From: Aselliscus stoliczkanus
Taxonomy: Eukaryota; Chordata; Mammalia; Chiroptera; Hipposideridae
Assembly (NCBI GenBank): GCA_033961575.1
Contig: CM066729.1
Span: 97,963,001 to 98,027,000, forward strand
Direction of reading: 5' to 3'
Length of the DNA stretch: 64,000 nt
Shown here in pieces: positions 12,117 to 22,743 of the stretch. The notes beneath the pieces were generated by a model that saw nothing but the letters and a program-made list of their open reading frames with translations, was not told the origin of the DNA and ran no database searches. Made by a program: the position numbers and the translations under genes. Numbering within the stretch: position 1 is the stretch's first letter; each line of letters begins with the position of its first letter.

Positions 12117-13117
12117 TCTGGCTGTCGCTCTGGGATTGCTTTGATGTATTAGATAGATCACCAGGAGAGCCCTGGCTGGATCACGCAGGCACACAGTTCA
12201 TGGCCCAACATTCCCAGGAAAACTCCCAGTCTCAGCCTGTCTCAATCAGCCGCTCGCAGATCAGGCCAAGCAGCCCAACAACGAATCACCAGCCTGGCAA
12301 CTCTGCATGTGCAGTGCGGAGAGCGGGGACCCAAGGCAGCTTGTGCGCTCCCATGTCTCAGTGAGCAGCCTGTTGGAGCCGGAGGGCACCCACCCAGTAT
12401 TTCCCTGGCAACGCAGTATAAGCTGGGCGGAGGGTGGGGATCCAAGGTCGCACGCATGTGCACACACGGACTTCTGCGCCAATTCCACCGGACCAATGAG
12501 GTCTCGGACCTGATCCTCCGTGGGAGGGCCCAAGCCCGACAAAATGGCGCCTTCCCTACACCACTCAGTGCAGGCTCTACACTAGGGGAACAATAATCCA
12601 AAAACCTCCAGTTTCTGCACCAAAGGTACTCAGTTCAGTCCGTCCCCACAGGCTCCCGGCTCACACAGCCACTCCCTCCACCAGGAACCAGGTAACTGCT
12701 CACCAGCGAGCAAGCCCGGGCGCCGGCCCCACTGATTCTCCAGCTGCTCTTATCCTCACTGAGCTGAGCAAAGAGAGTCCTCACTAATTTACTGCCAGCT
12801 ATCTTGGAACTTCTCTTCCCGGCAAAGGAACTCTGGGCTGGTGAGCTTGGTGTGTGGCCGGAGGGTCTCTCCCCCAACCAGACAAGCTTCCCACGGCTGG
12901 GGCTTCCCTCATGGGGCTCGCCCTCTCTCGTCTCCGCCCGTCCTACCAGACCCGACGTGGCCTCGTCTTTAAGTTCTTCGTTTAGTGGTTCTGTTCATCT
13001 AGTGTTCCGGGGACCTCCAGGGTTGAATGCTGTATAATTTGTTTGTAATTTTGATGTGATCCTGGGAGGTAGTTAGCACAGCGGCTGTCTATTCCGCCAT
13101 TTTACCGGAAGTCCCTC
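12117..13117 (-). promoter_or_regulatory. CpG-rich L1 5'UTR/promoter region with YY1-like site
   Basis: This is the only markedly GC- and CpG-rich stretch of the window (strongest 12240-12960). At the element's 5' end, AAAATGGCGG (13094-13103, read on -) sits where human L1 carries its YY1 site (AAGATGGCCG), followed by AATAGACAGC, close to human AATAGGAACAGC. The inference is an internal pol II promoter reading the - strand, opposite to ROBO1. Activity is not shown by sequence. Confidence 0.65.
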
Positions 13118-13136
13118 TACTATAGCTAAATTTTTA

Positions 13137-13284
13137 GTACTAAATCACAGGAAGAGTATAACATTACAAATAGTTGTGTTACAACACACTTGATGTACTG
13201 ATATTTATTTACAAGATTACAAATTAGCTTTTTATAGGTTACTTAATTAAACAATCAAACCAGCATATTTAATAATTTTGGTCA
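13137..13284. other. Intronic sequence
   Basis: Nothing recognised. Confidence 0.5.
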
Positions 13285-13480
13285 TTGATTCTCAAAATCT
13301 TCTGTGGCTATCAGCATCTGTGTCACCTGGGAGCATGTTAGGAATCGAATTCTGAGTTTCCCCTCTAGAATCCCTAGAGTAACTGAATGACAAATTCTGA
13401 GCACAGGCCCAGCAATCTGTGTTTTTATCAAGCCATCTAGGTGATTGTGACCATAAGCTAAAGTTCAAGAGCCATAGTTT
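13285..13480 (+). mobile_element. MER5A-like hAT-Charlie non-autonomous element
   Basis: Diverged match to the MER5A pattern: GGCTATCAGCATCTGTGTCACCTGGGAGC-like left part, CCCAGCAATCTGTGTTTTTA, a CATCTAGGTGATTGTGA segment, then AAAGTTCAAGAGCCA. Old element. Confidence 0.75.
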
Positions 13481-13494
13481 AGGAGCTGCAGACC

Positions 13495-13695
13495 TGGATT
13501 TACATAAATCTACATTTCAATCCTGTTTGTTCACTTTGTGACTGGGTTAGTTGCTTAACTTCTCTAAGACTTGGATCTCACCTTTGTGAAATGATAATAC
13601 CTGCCTTATCGGGATGTCATGAAGATTCAATTAAATGATAATACTAAATACACAGTATCATCCTGACCCATACTAAGCACTCAATTAATGATAAT
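13495..13695 (+). mobile_element. MIR (ancient tRNA-derived SINE)
   Basis: Diverged MIR core and end: TGTGACTGGGTTAGTTGCTTAACTTCTCTAAGACTT, ...GTGAAATGATAATACCTGCCTTATCGGGA, ATGAAGATTCAATTAAATGATAATA, then CATACTAAGCACTCAATTAATGATA. Clear order of MIR motifs on the + strand. Confidence 0.85.
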
Positions 13696-13723
13696 TGTTA
13701 AAATAGTATCAGGAAATAATTCT

Positions 13724-13818
13724 TTTTCTTTTTAGAGGGCAGTGTCACTGGCCCTAATCTGTGGGATCCAAACCTGGGCCGCTGGCAGCTCTTAACCACC
13801 GCGCCTCTTGGCCGGCCC
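13724..13818 (-). mobile_element. Short family-A SINE (head only)
   Basis: On the - strand GGGCCGGCCAAGAGGCGCGG head, a shortened anticodon-arm region, and GGGCCAGTGACACTGCCCTC end. TSD aggaaataattct at 13711-13723 and 13819-13831. Confidence 0.92.
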
Positions 13819-13831
13819 AGGAAATAATTCT

Positions 13832-14141
13832 TGAAAGTCACTGAAACTTGTTTTATAAAACATTTTTGTAAATGTATTTTTCTGATATTTAGTGCTCCTG
13901 TTAAACTTCGTTTAATAAAGTAAGTGGCCATAAAAATATTTTTCTAAGATACATGCACATTGGGCTGATGGAACAGAAACTATTATTAATCTTACTTTTG
14001 AAAGAGGAAAAGGGTAAGCAGTTATCCTTAAGGATTCTTATCCTTAAAGCAGACAAAAGCAGTAAGTAGTAAGTCATGGAACCAATTTCATATCTGGAAG
14101 CCTGGCCATAGTCTCGTGCTCTTATCTATTTCTCTCTGCAA

Positions 14142-14192
<51 letters not shown>

Positions 14193-15072
14193 AAAATAAA
14201 TGTAGTTCACATTTATTTAAGTACTTTTGTTGAAATGAAAGTTTTTGTAATGAGAACTAGCTGTTTTTATTGGCACTTAAAAAAAAATACTGACTGATTT
14301 TGATTTACTTGTTGAAAAGCAACAGCCCTCTTTGGACTCATGAACTATGGTGAGCTAAGAGGGAAGCTAAATAAGATACCCGTGATTTGAAAAGGGCATT
14401 GATATGCTCATTAGAATTTGGAAAACAAGCTAAATGAATGCAGGTACACAGAGAATAAATACACACTGTTACATTACTCTGCTACAATGACACCGTGAGG
14501 TAGACAGATGTGGAAGTTACAAGGATAAGAAATTCTTGGAATAATCAGCATCAGGTTTTGCTCAAGCCAGATTGTAAAAAGGAAGATACTAATAAATGAG
14601 AAAGAATTTTCTTTAGTTATCTCCAAGGAGGAATTGAATCAAAGGCAGCATTTGTAGGAAGATTTGTCTAATTGTCAAGTACACAAGACATATCTCTATG
14701 AGCAGTGGGAGGAGTCAGAAGAATGCTAAGATAATTAAGAAAAGTTATCAAATAAACAGTGCACTGGTCAGTTTTTGAAGGTTGGGAGGTAGTTAAAGGA
14801 TAAAAGACAAGCCAATCCATAGGGAAGATATCGAGGAGCCTGGTGAAGAGAGGATGTCTGCTTTACTAGTAGTGGTTAAGACCTTCACTGCATTGTTTTT
14901 CAGATTAAAAGGGAGTAAATGGAGAAATTGAAGAAAAAAAAACATAGAAGAGTTTGTTAATTGTTATAAACAGTTTAAAAGAATGAGAAATAAACCCATA
15001 AGTGGGAGTTTATCGGAATGTGTTTATAGTGTAACTCAAGCACTTTATTATAGAATTGTAATCTTAGACTTT
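13832..15072. other. ROBO1 intron with one microsatellite
   Basis: Unique-looking sequence apart from a (TG)n tract at 14144-14191. Confidence 0.6.
14144..14191. repeat. (TG)24 microsatellite
   Basis: About 24 uninterrupted TG dinucleotides. Such alternating purine-pyrimidine tracts can adopt Z-DNA and are usually length-polymorphic. Confidence 0.97.
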
Positions 15073-15083
15073 ATATCTTTTCA

Positions 15084-15399
15084 TTTTTTAAAATTATAGT
15101 TTTGGGGGGGAATAATTGTTAGTAAAGTTACATAGGTTTCAGGTGTACAATTCTGTAATACATCACCTATATAGCACATTTTGTGTTCACCACCCAGAGT
15201 CAGTACTCCTTCCATCACCATATATTTGGTGATGGAAAGTGAGGCATTTGATCCCTTTTATCCTCGCCTACCACTCCCGCACCCCCTTACTCTCTGGTAG
15301 CCACTAAACTATTGTCTGTGATTTCACTGATGTGTGGGATATAAAACAACAAAGGAACAAGACAAACAAATGAAGAAACAAAACACATAGACACAGACA
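15084..15399 (-). mobile_element. Short 5'-inverted L1 3' end
   Basis: 15084-15318 is L1-type 3'UTR in - orientation (TTTCAGGTGTACAATTCTGT, CACCACCCAGAGTC...). From about 15320 (ATTTCACTGATGTGTGGGAT) L1 sequence continues in + orientation. An 11-bp duplication atatcttttca flanks the pair (15073-15083 and 15400-15410). The layout fits twin priming. Confidence 0.78.
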
Positions 15400-15410
15400 A
15401 TATCTTTTCA

Positions 15411-16099
15411 ATATACGCAAAAACACTCCTTTCTCTAGGCTGTCAGATCCCTGAGCACAGCTTGGCAAGCAGAGTTCAAGCTATATTTCAGACCCATTTG
15501 TTGTCTTTGCTGAGTGTACTTGTTGATCCTGCGTTAGTAGTTTCTGAAGTATTTTAGAATGGGAAGAAAATTTAGTAACTGTCTAGATGAATGTGTACAC
15601 ATTATAAATGAGAAAAGGAAGCCAAGGACAAGAAAAACTCCTAAATTATTAAATAAGTAACCCTGATAATTTTGAGTAGCTAATGGCATACATAATTATT
15701 CTACAAGGAATTGAGGCATAAAGATGATTTCAATATTCAGGACCAATCATAGCCTATATAAAAAAGTTTTATAAGATTTTTTTGCTACTATTCTTGGTAA
15801 AAATACAATGTATATTTATTTTATCCCCTGTGCCACAAGGAATAAAGACCTTTAACCTTTGTTTCCAATTCACTTTTAAGTTGATTTTAAAAAGTTTCCA
15901 GATTAATTTTATGCATTGTTATTATCATTTAGAAATTCACAGAAGTATAGTAATTTTGCTTTATATAATTAGCCTGTATTATGTTTTTTTAAACCATAAA
16001 ACTAAACATTTTGAACCAGATATTGAGCAGATGCCTGTCTGAACTTAAGACCTGTACTCCTAATTATTTGTCTATATTGGCTTCTTAGCTGTTTGGTAA
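15411..16099. other. ROBO1 intron, no recognised feature
   Basis: Unique-looking sequence; an 86-codon ORF at 15782-16042 is AT-rich and shows no domain. Confidence 0.55.
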
Positions 16100-16345
16100 T
16101 AAAAATAATTGTGGCTAACATTTATTAAGTGATTTAGAATGTGTCAGCAATGATATTTGGGGTTTATATGAGTATTCTCATTTAGTTATAGCAATTTATA
16201 ATCACTGTGATTATCCTCATTCTATCATTCTATAATAAGGAAAGTGAGGCATTGAGTAGTAAGTGATTTGTTTGACCCTGAATCCACTCTCAAACTCAGC
16301 TAACCTAAGTATAACACTTAATCTCTATATGACCAGTTATTAATG
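16100..16345 (-). mobile_element. MIR-family SINE, reverse orientation
   Basis: Motifs in antisense MIR order: GTGGCTAACATTTATTAAGTG, TATTCTCATTTAGTTATAGC, TTATCCTCATTCTATC, GAAAGTGAGGCATTGAGTAG, AAGTGATTTGTTTGACCCTG. Confidence 0.7.
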
Positions 16346-16429
16346 TTTTGGTTACAATTATTATATAGTGATAATGCTCACATGCTGGCATTTTAAAAGA
16401 GGTATAAACCTTTTATTTAAAATGTCTTT

Positions 16430-16680
16430 CAAAAGGTGAAGGGATTAAGAAGTACAGATTGGTAGGTACAAAATAGTCACTGAGATGTGAAGTGCAGCAT
16501 AGGGAATATAGTCAATATTGTAACAACTATAATGCCAGGTGGGTACCAGACTATAATTATCAGGGGGTTCACTTCATAAATTATATGAATGTCTAACCAC
16601 TATGTTGTACACCTGAAACTAATATAAAATAATATTGAATGTCAATTATAATTGGAAAAGGGAAAATTTTAAAAATTAAA
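16430..16680 (+). mobile_element. 5'-truncated L1, 3'UTR only
   Basis: AGGTGAAGGGATTAAGAAGT, GGGAATATAGTCAATATTGT, GTGGGTACCAGACTATAA, then ACACCTGAAACTAATATAAA and AATATTGAATGTCAATTATAATTGG; the same 3' end as the L1 derivatives at 7.5 and 24.9 kb. Confidence 0.85.
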
Positions 16681-16974
16681 ATAATACTTTTCTGCATTTT
16701 AAAAAGAAATGATAAAATAAATCTTTCTTTTTGATTAATTAGGTACCATTCTCTAGCAATCACTCTTGTTTTTTGATGATTAAAAACCTTGAGTTAGTTC
16801 AAAGCCACTTAATATTTCATAGAGCCGTAATAATGTTTTGTATTTCTCAAGTTTCACTACATTTAAATAATGAGGAGCAATATTTTATTCATAACGACAT
16901 TCTGTTCCTTGGACAGCAAACTGTAATTCTAAATGGTTTAGTCTGGGACCAGATATCCTGGTTCATCTAGAGAG

Positions 16975-17160
16975 AAGTCAGTTTGGTATGATCTAAGGAG
17001 TGAAACCTTAGCAGACATGATTTATACCAGTGATTCAGTTGGTAACTATTTGCATCATCTAAGGTAAGGCATTTTACTACTTATATGGATCTGTTTTTCC
17101 ATCTGCAAAGTAGTGAATTGATCTAGTTTAGCACTATTATTTCATTAAGACTGAATTTTA
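16975..17160 (+). mobile_element. Possible MIR remnant
   Basis: Weak MIR-like order: AAGGTAAGGCATTTTACTAC then ATCTGTTTTTCCATCTGCAAAGTAGTGAATTG. Very diverged; only suggestive. Confidence 0.35.
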
Positions 17161-17479
17161 CCTGCAGTTAGAATATCATAAAATGCAGTAGAACCTGAGT
17201 ATAATAAACACAATCTTGGATTAAAGTAACATTTTAGAATCTTGAATTTCATTAGGATTACTATTATGAAAATAATTTATCATTGCGCAGTACATGTTTA
17301 GAGCTGCTATTAGTAGTAAATTCCTATTAAGAGAAAGAAAACAGAAGTGCTTTTGTTTATTTATTATAATAATGGCTATTTTCTTTTGATTTTCATTGTA
17401 ACAAACAACATTCATTTTTAAAATTAGTTATTCTTTCATTTATTTACTTAGAAATTATTTCTTTATTGTATTTTCACAG

Positions 17480-17535
17480 TGCCTTCCACATAATAGGCAA
17501 TCAATGAATATTTATTGAAAAACTGAATGAATTTA
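17480..17535 (+). mobile_element. L2/MIR-type 3' end remnant
   Basis: GTGCCTTCCACATAATAGGCAATCAATGAATATTTATTGAAAAACTGAATGAA-like string matches the shared L2/MIR terminal pattern (GTGCCTGGCACATAGTAGG..CAATAAATATTTGTTGAATGAATG). Confidence 0.65.
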
Positions 17536-17589
17536 TTCTGTATACATGTATAAAGCCATTATGGTATACTTAGCTCAGTGATAAATATT

Positions 17590-18175
17590 GGGAAAATATG
17601 AAGATGGATAAGTCAATTTTAGTCTTTGAGGATCTCATATTTAATAGGAACTAAGAAATGCAGGATAATAATTGTTGTATAATGTGATAAACATTTTCAT
17701 AGACATTTAATTAATATTGTCTAGAGAAATCCTGGACTATTTGAGAGAAGAGCTCTGTTTTATTTCTTTTTGCAAATTAAATTGAGGTTTACCAGGTGGA
17801 AAATAAGGAAAACAAGTGTGCACAGGGACATGACATTTATATACTAGAGAAAATATTGCAGCATAGGCTCTGGGGATGTAGGAGTGAGAAGTGAGGCTGA
17901 GGAGTAAGAAACAGAACTTAAAGAGACCCTGTGAGGGTGCTGTGAGCCATATTAAGTATTTCTACTTATGTTTTTAATATAGATTACTTACTTAAACAAT
18001 CAACGTGGAGTTAAACAAGGCAATTTGGAGTCAATAAAGGCTTTAAAGCAAGGGAGTGACAGGATCATATTTGATGTTTTGGAAAATATCTACAGTGGAT
18101 TAATTACTTGGCCCAGGAAGATGGGGAGGCTGGAGAAAGGAAATCCATTTGCAGACAGTTGAATTGAGTGATGGA
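17590..18175 (+). repeat. Ancient mammalian interspersed repeat, family not named
   Basis: Segments such as GGCAATTTGGAGTCAATAAAGG, AAGCAAGGGAGTGACAGGATCATATTTGATGTTTT and CCAGGAAGATGGGGAGGCTGGAGAAAGG resemble a repeat type also seen at 18820-19520 and 50880-52230 (phrases like GAGTGACATGATC...). I recognise the text pattern but cannot name the family with confidence. Confidence 0.45.
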
Positions 18176-18454
18176 GAGCTACAGTGTTTATAGCAATCAT
18201 TTTCAAACGTTTTAGTTTTTACATGCCTCTTCACAAAACGTGCAAGTACACTACAGTTTTTGTCAATTTATTTACTGTATACTCCTGTGTAACAATGTTA
18301 GAGTATTATATAAGTTTTAACATATCATATGAAGTGGTATTTAAAAATTTAAGGATTCATGATCCGTTTCAATAGAATTCTTTTGCTATCCCATACCTGT
18401 GATTATTGTATGGAGCCCTGGAATGTTGCTTACTCATTCAGGTATTGTTGGTTT

Positions 18455-18607
18455 AGAAAGGTGGTTCGGAAAGTTGACTGTATATTGGAAATACCAGTCT
18501 GCATCCCAGAACAATTACATCTGAATCCCTGGGTGTGGGACCAGACGTCTGAATTTTTCTATCTCCCCAGGGGATTCCAGTGTGTGCAGCAAGGATAAGA
18601 ACCACTT
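18455..18607 (+). mobile_element. MER5-like hAT-Charlie element
   Basis: AACAATTACATCTGAATCCCTGGGTGTGGGACCAGACGT..., CCCCAGGGGATTCCAGTGTG, and a terminal AAGGATAAGAACCACTT fit a MER5-type end (…AGAACCACTG). Diverged. Confidence 0.6.
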
Positions 18608-18819
18608 AAAGGGATTAGAAGAGTTATTTCAACCCTGAGCAGAGAGAAAATAGGGGAGATGAGTGGTATGTTATATTAGAATCAAATAGGAAACTCTTTC
18701 AAACTCCATCCATTGCCTCACCTTTCTAGATATTTTATATATCCACTTAGGGTTTTATTTTATGCTTTGAGTGCACCTGCATTGAATTAACCCATAGAGT
18801 TAATCTAAACAAATTGGCT

Positions 18820-19520
18820 AAGATCTGATTTAATATGTGAATTTGAGGTTGGAGAGAAGATGACTGGTTTGGGAGAAAATTTCGGAGATAAATTTGACTA
18901 TTTGAATATGGTGCTGATGTAGAGTGAGGGTTGCAAGTTGACTCTAGGATTTCTTGGTGTACTCATATACTAAGATAGGAAATACACAAGGAATAAAAGT
19001 GGTTGTTGTTATTTATTTTTAAGAGAGTGTTATTGGTGAAGTCCATGTGTGAGGCATCCAAATGGTTATGTATGAAGGAAATGGGATCTGGGAGGAAGTG
19101 GGTCCTGTTGGTTTAGGACCAGAGAGAACAATCTGAGCTAGAATTATAGAAACTGGAACCTCCCACAAAAGGACAGCAGAGAACATCATGTGATTGAATA
19201 CTATTATTCAGTCAGGGAGAGTATGTAGCATTGAAAAAATATTTAAAAAAACATGGAAGAACTTAAAAATCAATCAAAATGACAATTTATGGAGAAAAAT
19301 CAGCAAAGACCAAGAAGGAACAGTTGGAAACATTGAAAGAGAAGCAATAGAAATGTGTGGTGGACACAGTAAGAGTAGAGTGCCAAGAAGAAGATGTGAT
19401 CAACAAAAACAAAGCATGTAAAACAGTGAACTAGGACAGAACCTGAAAATAGGCTTTCTAATCTGGGCGATTAGTAGATTTTTAAAAACTAAACTGAGAA
19501 GAGCTTCAATAGGGTGAGCA
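18820..19520 (+). repeat. Ancient interspersed repeat, possible second copy of the 17.6-kb type
   Basis: GAGGTTGGAGAGAAGATG, TTGGTGAAGTCCATGTGTGAGGCATCC and GAGAACATCATGTG are loosely compatible with the same old repeat. Low certainty; it may be unique sequence in part. Confidence 0.3.
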
Positions 19521-20555
19521 CCAAGAAGGTAAGGCAATGTGTCTCAACCTGAAAAATGGTTAGCAGTCAAGTAAGCAGTAAGATATGAAACTGACTTCAG
19601 GAAAAGTTTGAGGGGGTGTTTTTATTTAATGGGGAGTTATGGATATACATGCGTATGGAGTAGAAAACTGAGAAGAAAAGAAAGACTAAAATGACAGTAT
19701 GGAAAATTACACTGTGCCTTGCTCTGAGTCCAGAAAATTTTTTTTACAATCAGTATCTTTTTTCCATCAGGTAAGGTATTGTACATTTTGGAAATTGTAT
19801 CATTTTATCATGCTGCTTTAACGTGTGATGTTGGTTTTCAATCTCTGTTAATGATAAATCAATAATACACATGAAAATAAATGTTTTTATAGAAAGTAAG
19901 CAAAAGTTCTTATTTTGATTTTTGTTTTAAAATAAGCATTGTTTAAAAGAAATAAGCGTTAAGGAGGATTAGATAATATGTTCCAACAGCAGTTAATTCC
20001 ATGGGGGCATTTGTTATTTGGTTGTAACCATTCTATATGACTTTCAACTACAAAGAAATATAAATAATGTTGGCTAAATTATATCTATCCATTTAAATAA
20101 TAATAGTAGTATTAAAAATAATGTGGTATCAGATGACGTTTGTTGTATATAAGTACTGGGAAAAGTGTGAGCAAAGTATATCCTCATAAGCCTTGCAGTT
20201 ATTCTGTTTTAGTGTGTCTCTTGACCCTCATTTAAAAATACTCCTTAAATTGACATTGCTGTTCACTTTCTCTTGCAACTTCCCTTCCCTTTATCAGAAG
20301 TTAATGTTTATGAATGGAATAAATTAGAATACTGTATTTATATTAAGATATTGTTGCTGTTTTAATTAATAGCCCAAAGTGACTACACAGTTTGGATTAG
20401 CACATGTCAGCAATTTGGTACTCAACTTTGCATAATCAGGAGACAAATTTTACATTCACCTAAGAATAGTCCACCTCTTATAGCCCAAATCAGTCTATCC
20501 AAGAAATGGAATCCACTATTATTTATTAAGCAGAACATGCATTTACATTAATATT
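19521..20555. other. ROBO1 intron, no recognised feature
   Basis: AT-rich unique-looking sequence. Confidence 0.55.
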
Positions 20556-20835
20556 AGTCATAATAGTCAGTATTTTGAGCTATTCTTCAAAGTACTGGAC
20601 ACTGTTCAAAGTGTGTTACACTTTAAGACTTATTTAATCCTCAAAACAATTCTCTGACAGAGTTTTTATTGTCCGTCCCTCTTTTGTTGTCCTTCTTTTA
20701 TATATGAGGAAATTCAAGTGCAAATCAGTTCAGACACTCTTCCAAAGTCATATATTAAGTAAGTGGCAGACTCAAGTTTTTCCCAGGCAGTCTCGCTGCA
20801 GAGTCAGTCTCTTCTCTTAAACACTGTACTATCCA
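20556..20835 (-). mobile_element. MIR-family SINE, reverse orientation
   Basis: Antisense MIR order: AGTACTGGACACTGTTCAAAG, CTTATTTAATCCTCAAAACAATTC, TTTTATATATGAGGAAATTCAAG, TAAGTAAGTGGCAGACTCAAG, GGCAGTCTCGCTGCAGAGTC, ACACTGTACTATCC. Confidence 0.85.
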
Positions 20836-22152
20836 GATTTATACATTCTAGTTCAACAAAACTAAATTTGTAGGGAAAATACCACGTCAGCAGATGAGTG
20901 TATTTTTTGCCAGTAATAACTTTATTGTTGTCTATAGAATCATATTTAAGGCCACCAAGCTTTATTCCTCATTGAAACTCTACTAAAGGATTTCTTCACG
21001 TGCAGTAATTGCCTGATGGGGAGATGCAAGGTTCATTCATTCAATCATTCATTGAACAAGATGCTGCTCTGTGTACTATGACTCAAGCTTTCTTGTGAAA
21101 TTAAATGCATGGGGAAAAGAGACAATAAAAAAAAATAATGAATATAGCATGTTGTAATATAGTATAATGTAACATATAACCATAAGATAAGATTCTGACT
21201 CCATAAGTGTGTGTAAATTCCACAGGGTAGATTTGTACATAAATAGAAAGCTAACAGGAGTGCACTACTCCCTCAGCCCCATGAAATAAGATGCTAAGCT
21301 CTCAAAAAAAAATAAAAGAAGCTAAGTCCTCAGCTCCTGACAGAGCTGCCCACAGAAACTGGCCAAAGCATAGCTAAGGCAGCTGAGGAAAACAACACTG
21401 TAAACTAGGCCAAAAATGGTTCCCAGACAATAATTGTACAGTAAACAAGAGGGGAAACCTGGGGCCAGAATACTAAACTATAGTGAAGTAACATGAAAGA
21501 ACACCAAGAAAATAAAGCAATCTTATTAGAAAAGTTCTGAACTCTCCAAAGCTGGGACAGTTTGTGTTTTTTTCTCAGGAAGTTGAACAATCATTACACA
21601 TATTTAAAGCATTGCTCCTTTTTCTGTCACTTTCCCTCTTTGTACTATGGTAGTGACTACATCATTGGACTTTGAGGGGAGTGCTAATTCAAAGAAAATA
21701 ACTGCAACCCTCTGCTGCATGATTTAATAGTCTCCCATCTCGTTTCAGTTTAATTATTTTACTTCTATGAAATATGAAGAGGTGTCTTTAATAGAAAAGC
21801 ATAAACAGAGCAAAACGTATTATATAAATAATTCAGTATGGAAAATAATGTTTCTTTTACCCCCTGTTTTATTTGGTCATCTGAAAAAGGACATCTGTAC
21901 CTTCATACTTGCTGCAATTTTCTGCCCTAGCAATTACTCACATGAGTTAGTGGGATGTAATTGTCCAAGGTTTCTGTTCATTTGGGTAATTTGGTGGAAA
22001 AACTCCTGTTAGGTCCTTTTAGCTGGCTAAAAGATAGAATTTTACTGGATCGTTTACCAGTTAATCAGCTTTGTTTTATGATGGGAACAAATTGGCATCC
22101 TATACTAAGGGCCGTGTACACATAATGTACTTCTTCAATGGGTTTGATACAT
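20836..22152. other. ROBO1 intron, no clear feature
   Basis: Mostly unique-looking. 21030-21140 (TTCATTCATTCAATCATTCATTGAAC…) resembles an old repeat end. An A-run near 21305 and an 81-codon ORF at 21767-22012 have no identifiable meaning. Confidence 0.5.
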
Positions 22153-22168
22153 AAGAATCAGAATTGTT

Positions 22169-22298
22169 TAGGGCCGGCCGAGTGGCGCGGTGGTTAAGCG
22201 CTTGCTTGGGAAGCCAGCAGCCCCAGTTCTGTCCCACATATGAGGGCCAGTGACACTGCCCTCAAAAAAAAAAAAAAAAGCTAACAAACAAAAAAAAA
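22169..22298 (+). mobile_element. Short family-A tRNA-derived SINE
   Basis: GGGCCGGCCGAGTGGCGCGG head with GTGGTTAAGCGC A-box, a B-box missing a few bases (AGTTCTGTCCCAC), GGGCCAGTGACACTGCCCTC end and an interrupted A tail. TSD aagaatcagaattgtt (16 bp) at 22153-22168 and 22299-22314. Few changes, so a young copy. Confidence 0.96.
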
Positions 22299-22314
22299 AA
22301 GAATCAGAATTGTT

Positions 22315-22733
22315 GAATACAAAATGCAGGAAAATTGGAAAGCATCCTCTCTTTGGTTAATTAAAAATGTAAATAAGGTTTGTTTTATAATTTGCCTTAA
22401 AGGGTATTTTCAAATTATCAGTGGATATTGACTACATATTTATTTGGCAGAAGTTTATTACATGGTAAATACATAATACATTTTCATATCATTCATTCAT
22501 AGTAAATAGAAGGATATTTCTGAATGCTTTTTTTCTACATGGAGTCAATAGAGTACTTTAGGGACTACTGCTATTAACTGTTGATGTTTTTAAAATTTGT
22601 TGAGAAAGGGACAAATTTTGAACTGTGTATTTCTTTTCCTATTATTTTATAAAAACTAATGTTTACCAGAATATAGAAGTTAAAGTGAGCTTCCTTAGAT
22701 ACTTTCATGTGATACATTTTAATTTTCTATTAA
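22315..22733. other. ROBO1 intron, no recognised feature
   Basis: AT-rich unique-looking sequence. Confidence 0.55.
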
Positions 22734-22743
22734 AGAATGTTTT

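Larger units (their letters stand above)
9840..13117 (-). mobile_element. L1 derivative with open ORF1 and deleted ORF2 (HAL1-like), copy 2
   Basis: On the - strand: 5' end GGGACTTCCGGTAAAATGGC at about 13115, CpG-rich 5'UTR (about 1 kb), ORF1 (12116-11244), part of the ORF2 endonuclease (about 11210-10592), an abrupt join to the 3'UTR (10591-9868), then an A tail. Flanks tactctagctacactttta (9821-9839) and tactatagctaaattttta (13118-13136) match at 16 of 19 positions, a decayed TSD. Both L1 ends are present, so this was a complete insertion of about 3.3 kb, not a 5' truncation. Reverse transcriptase is missing. Confidence 0.83.
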
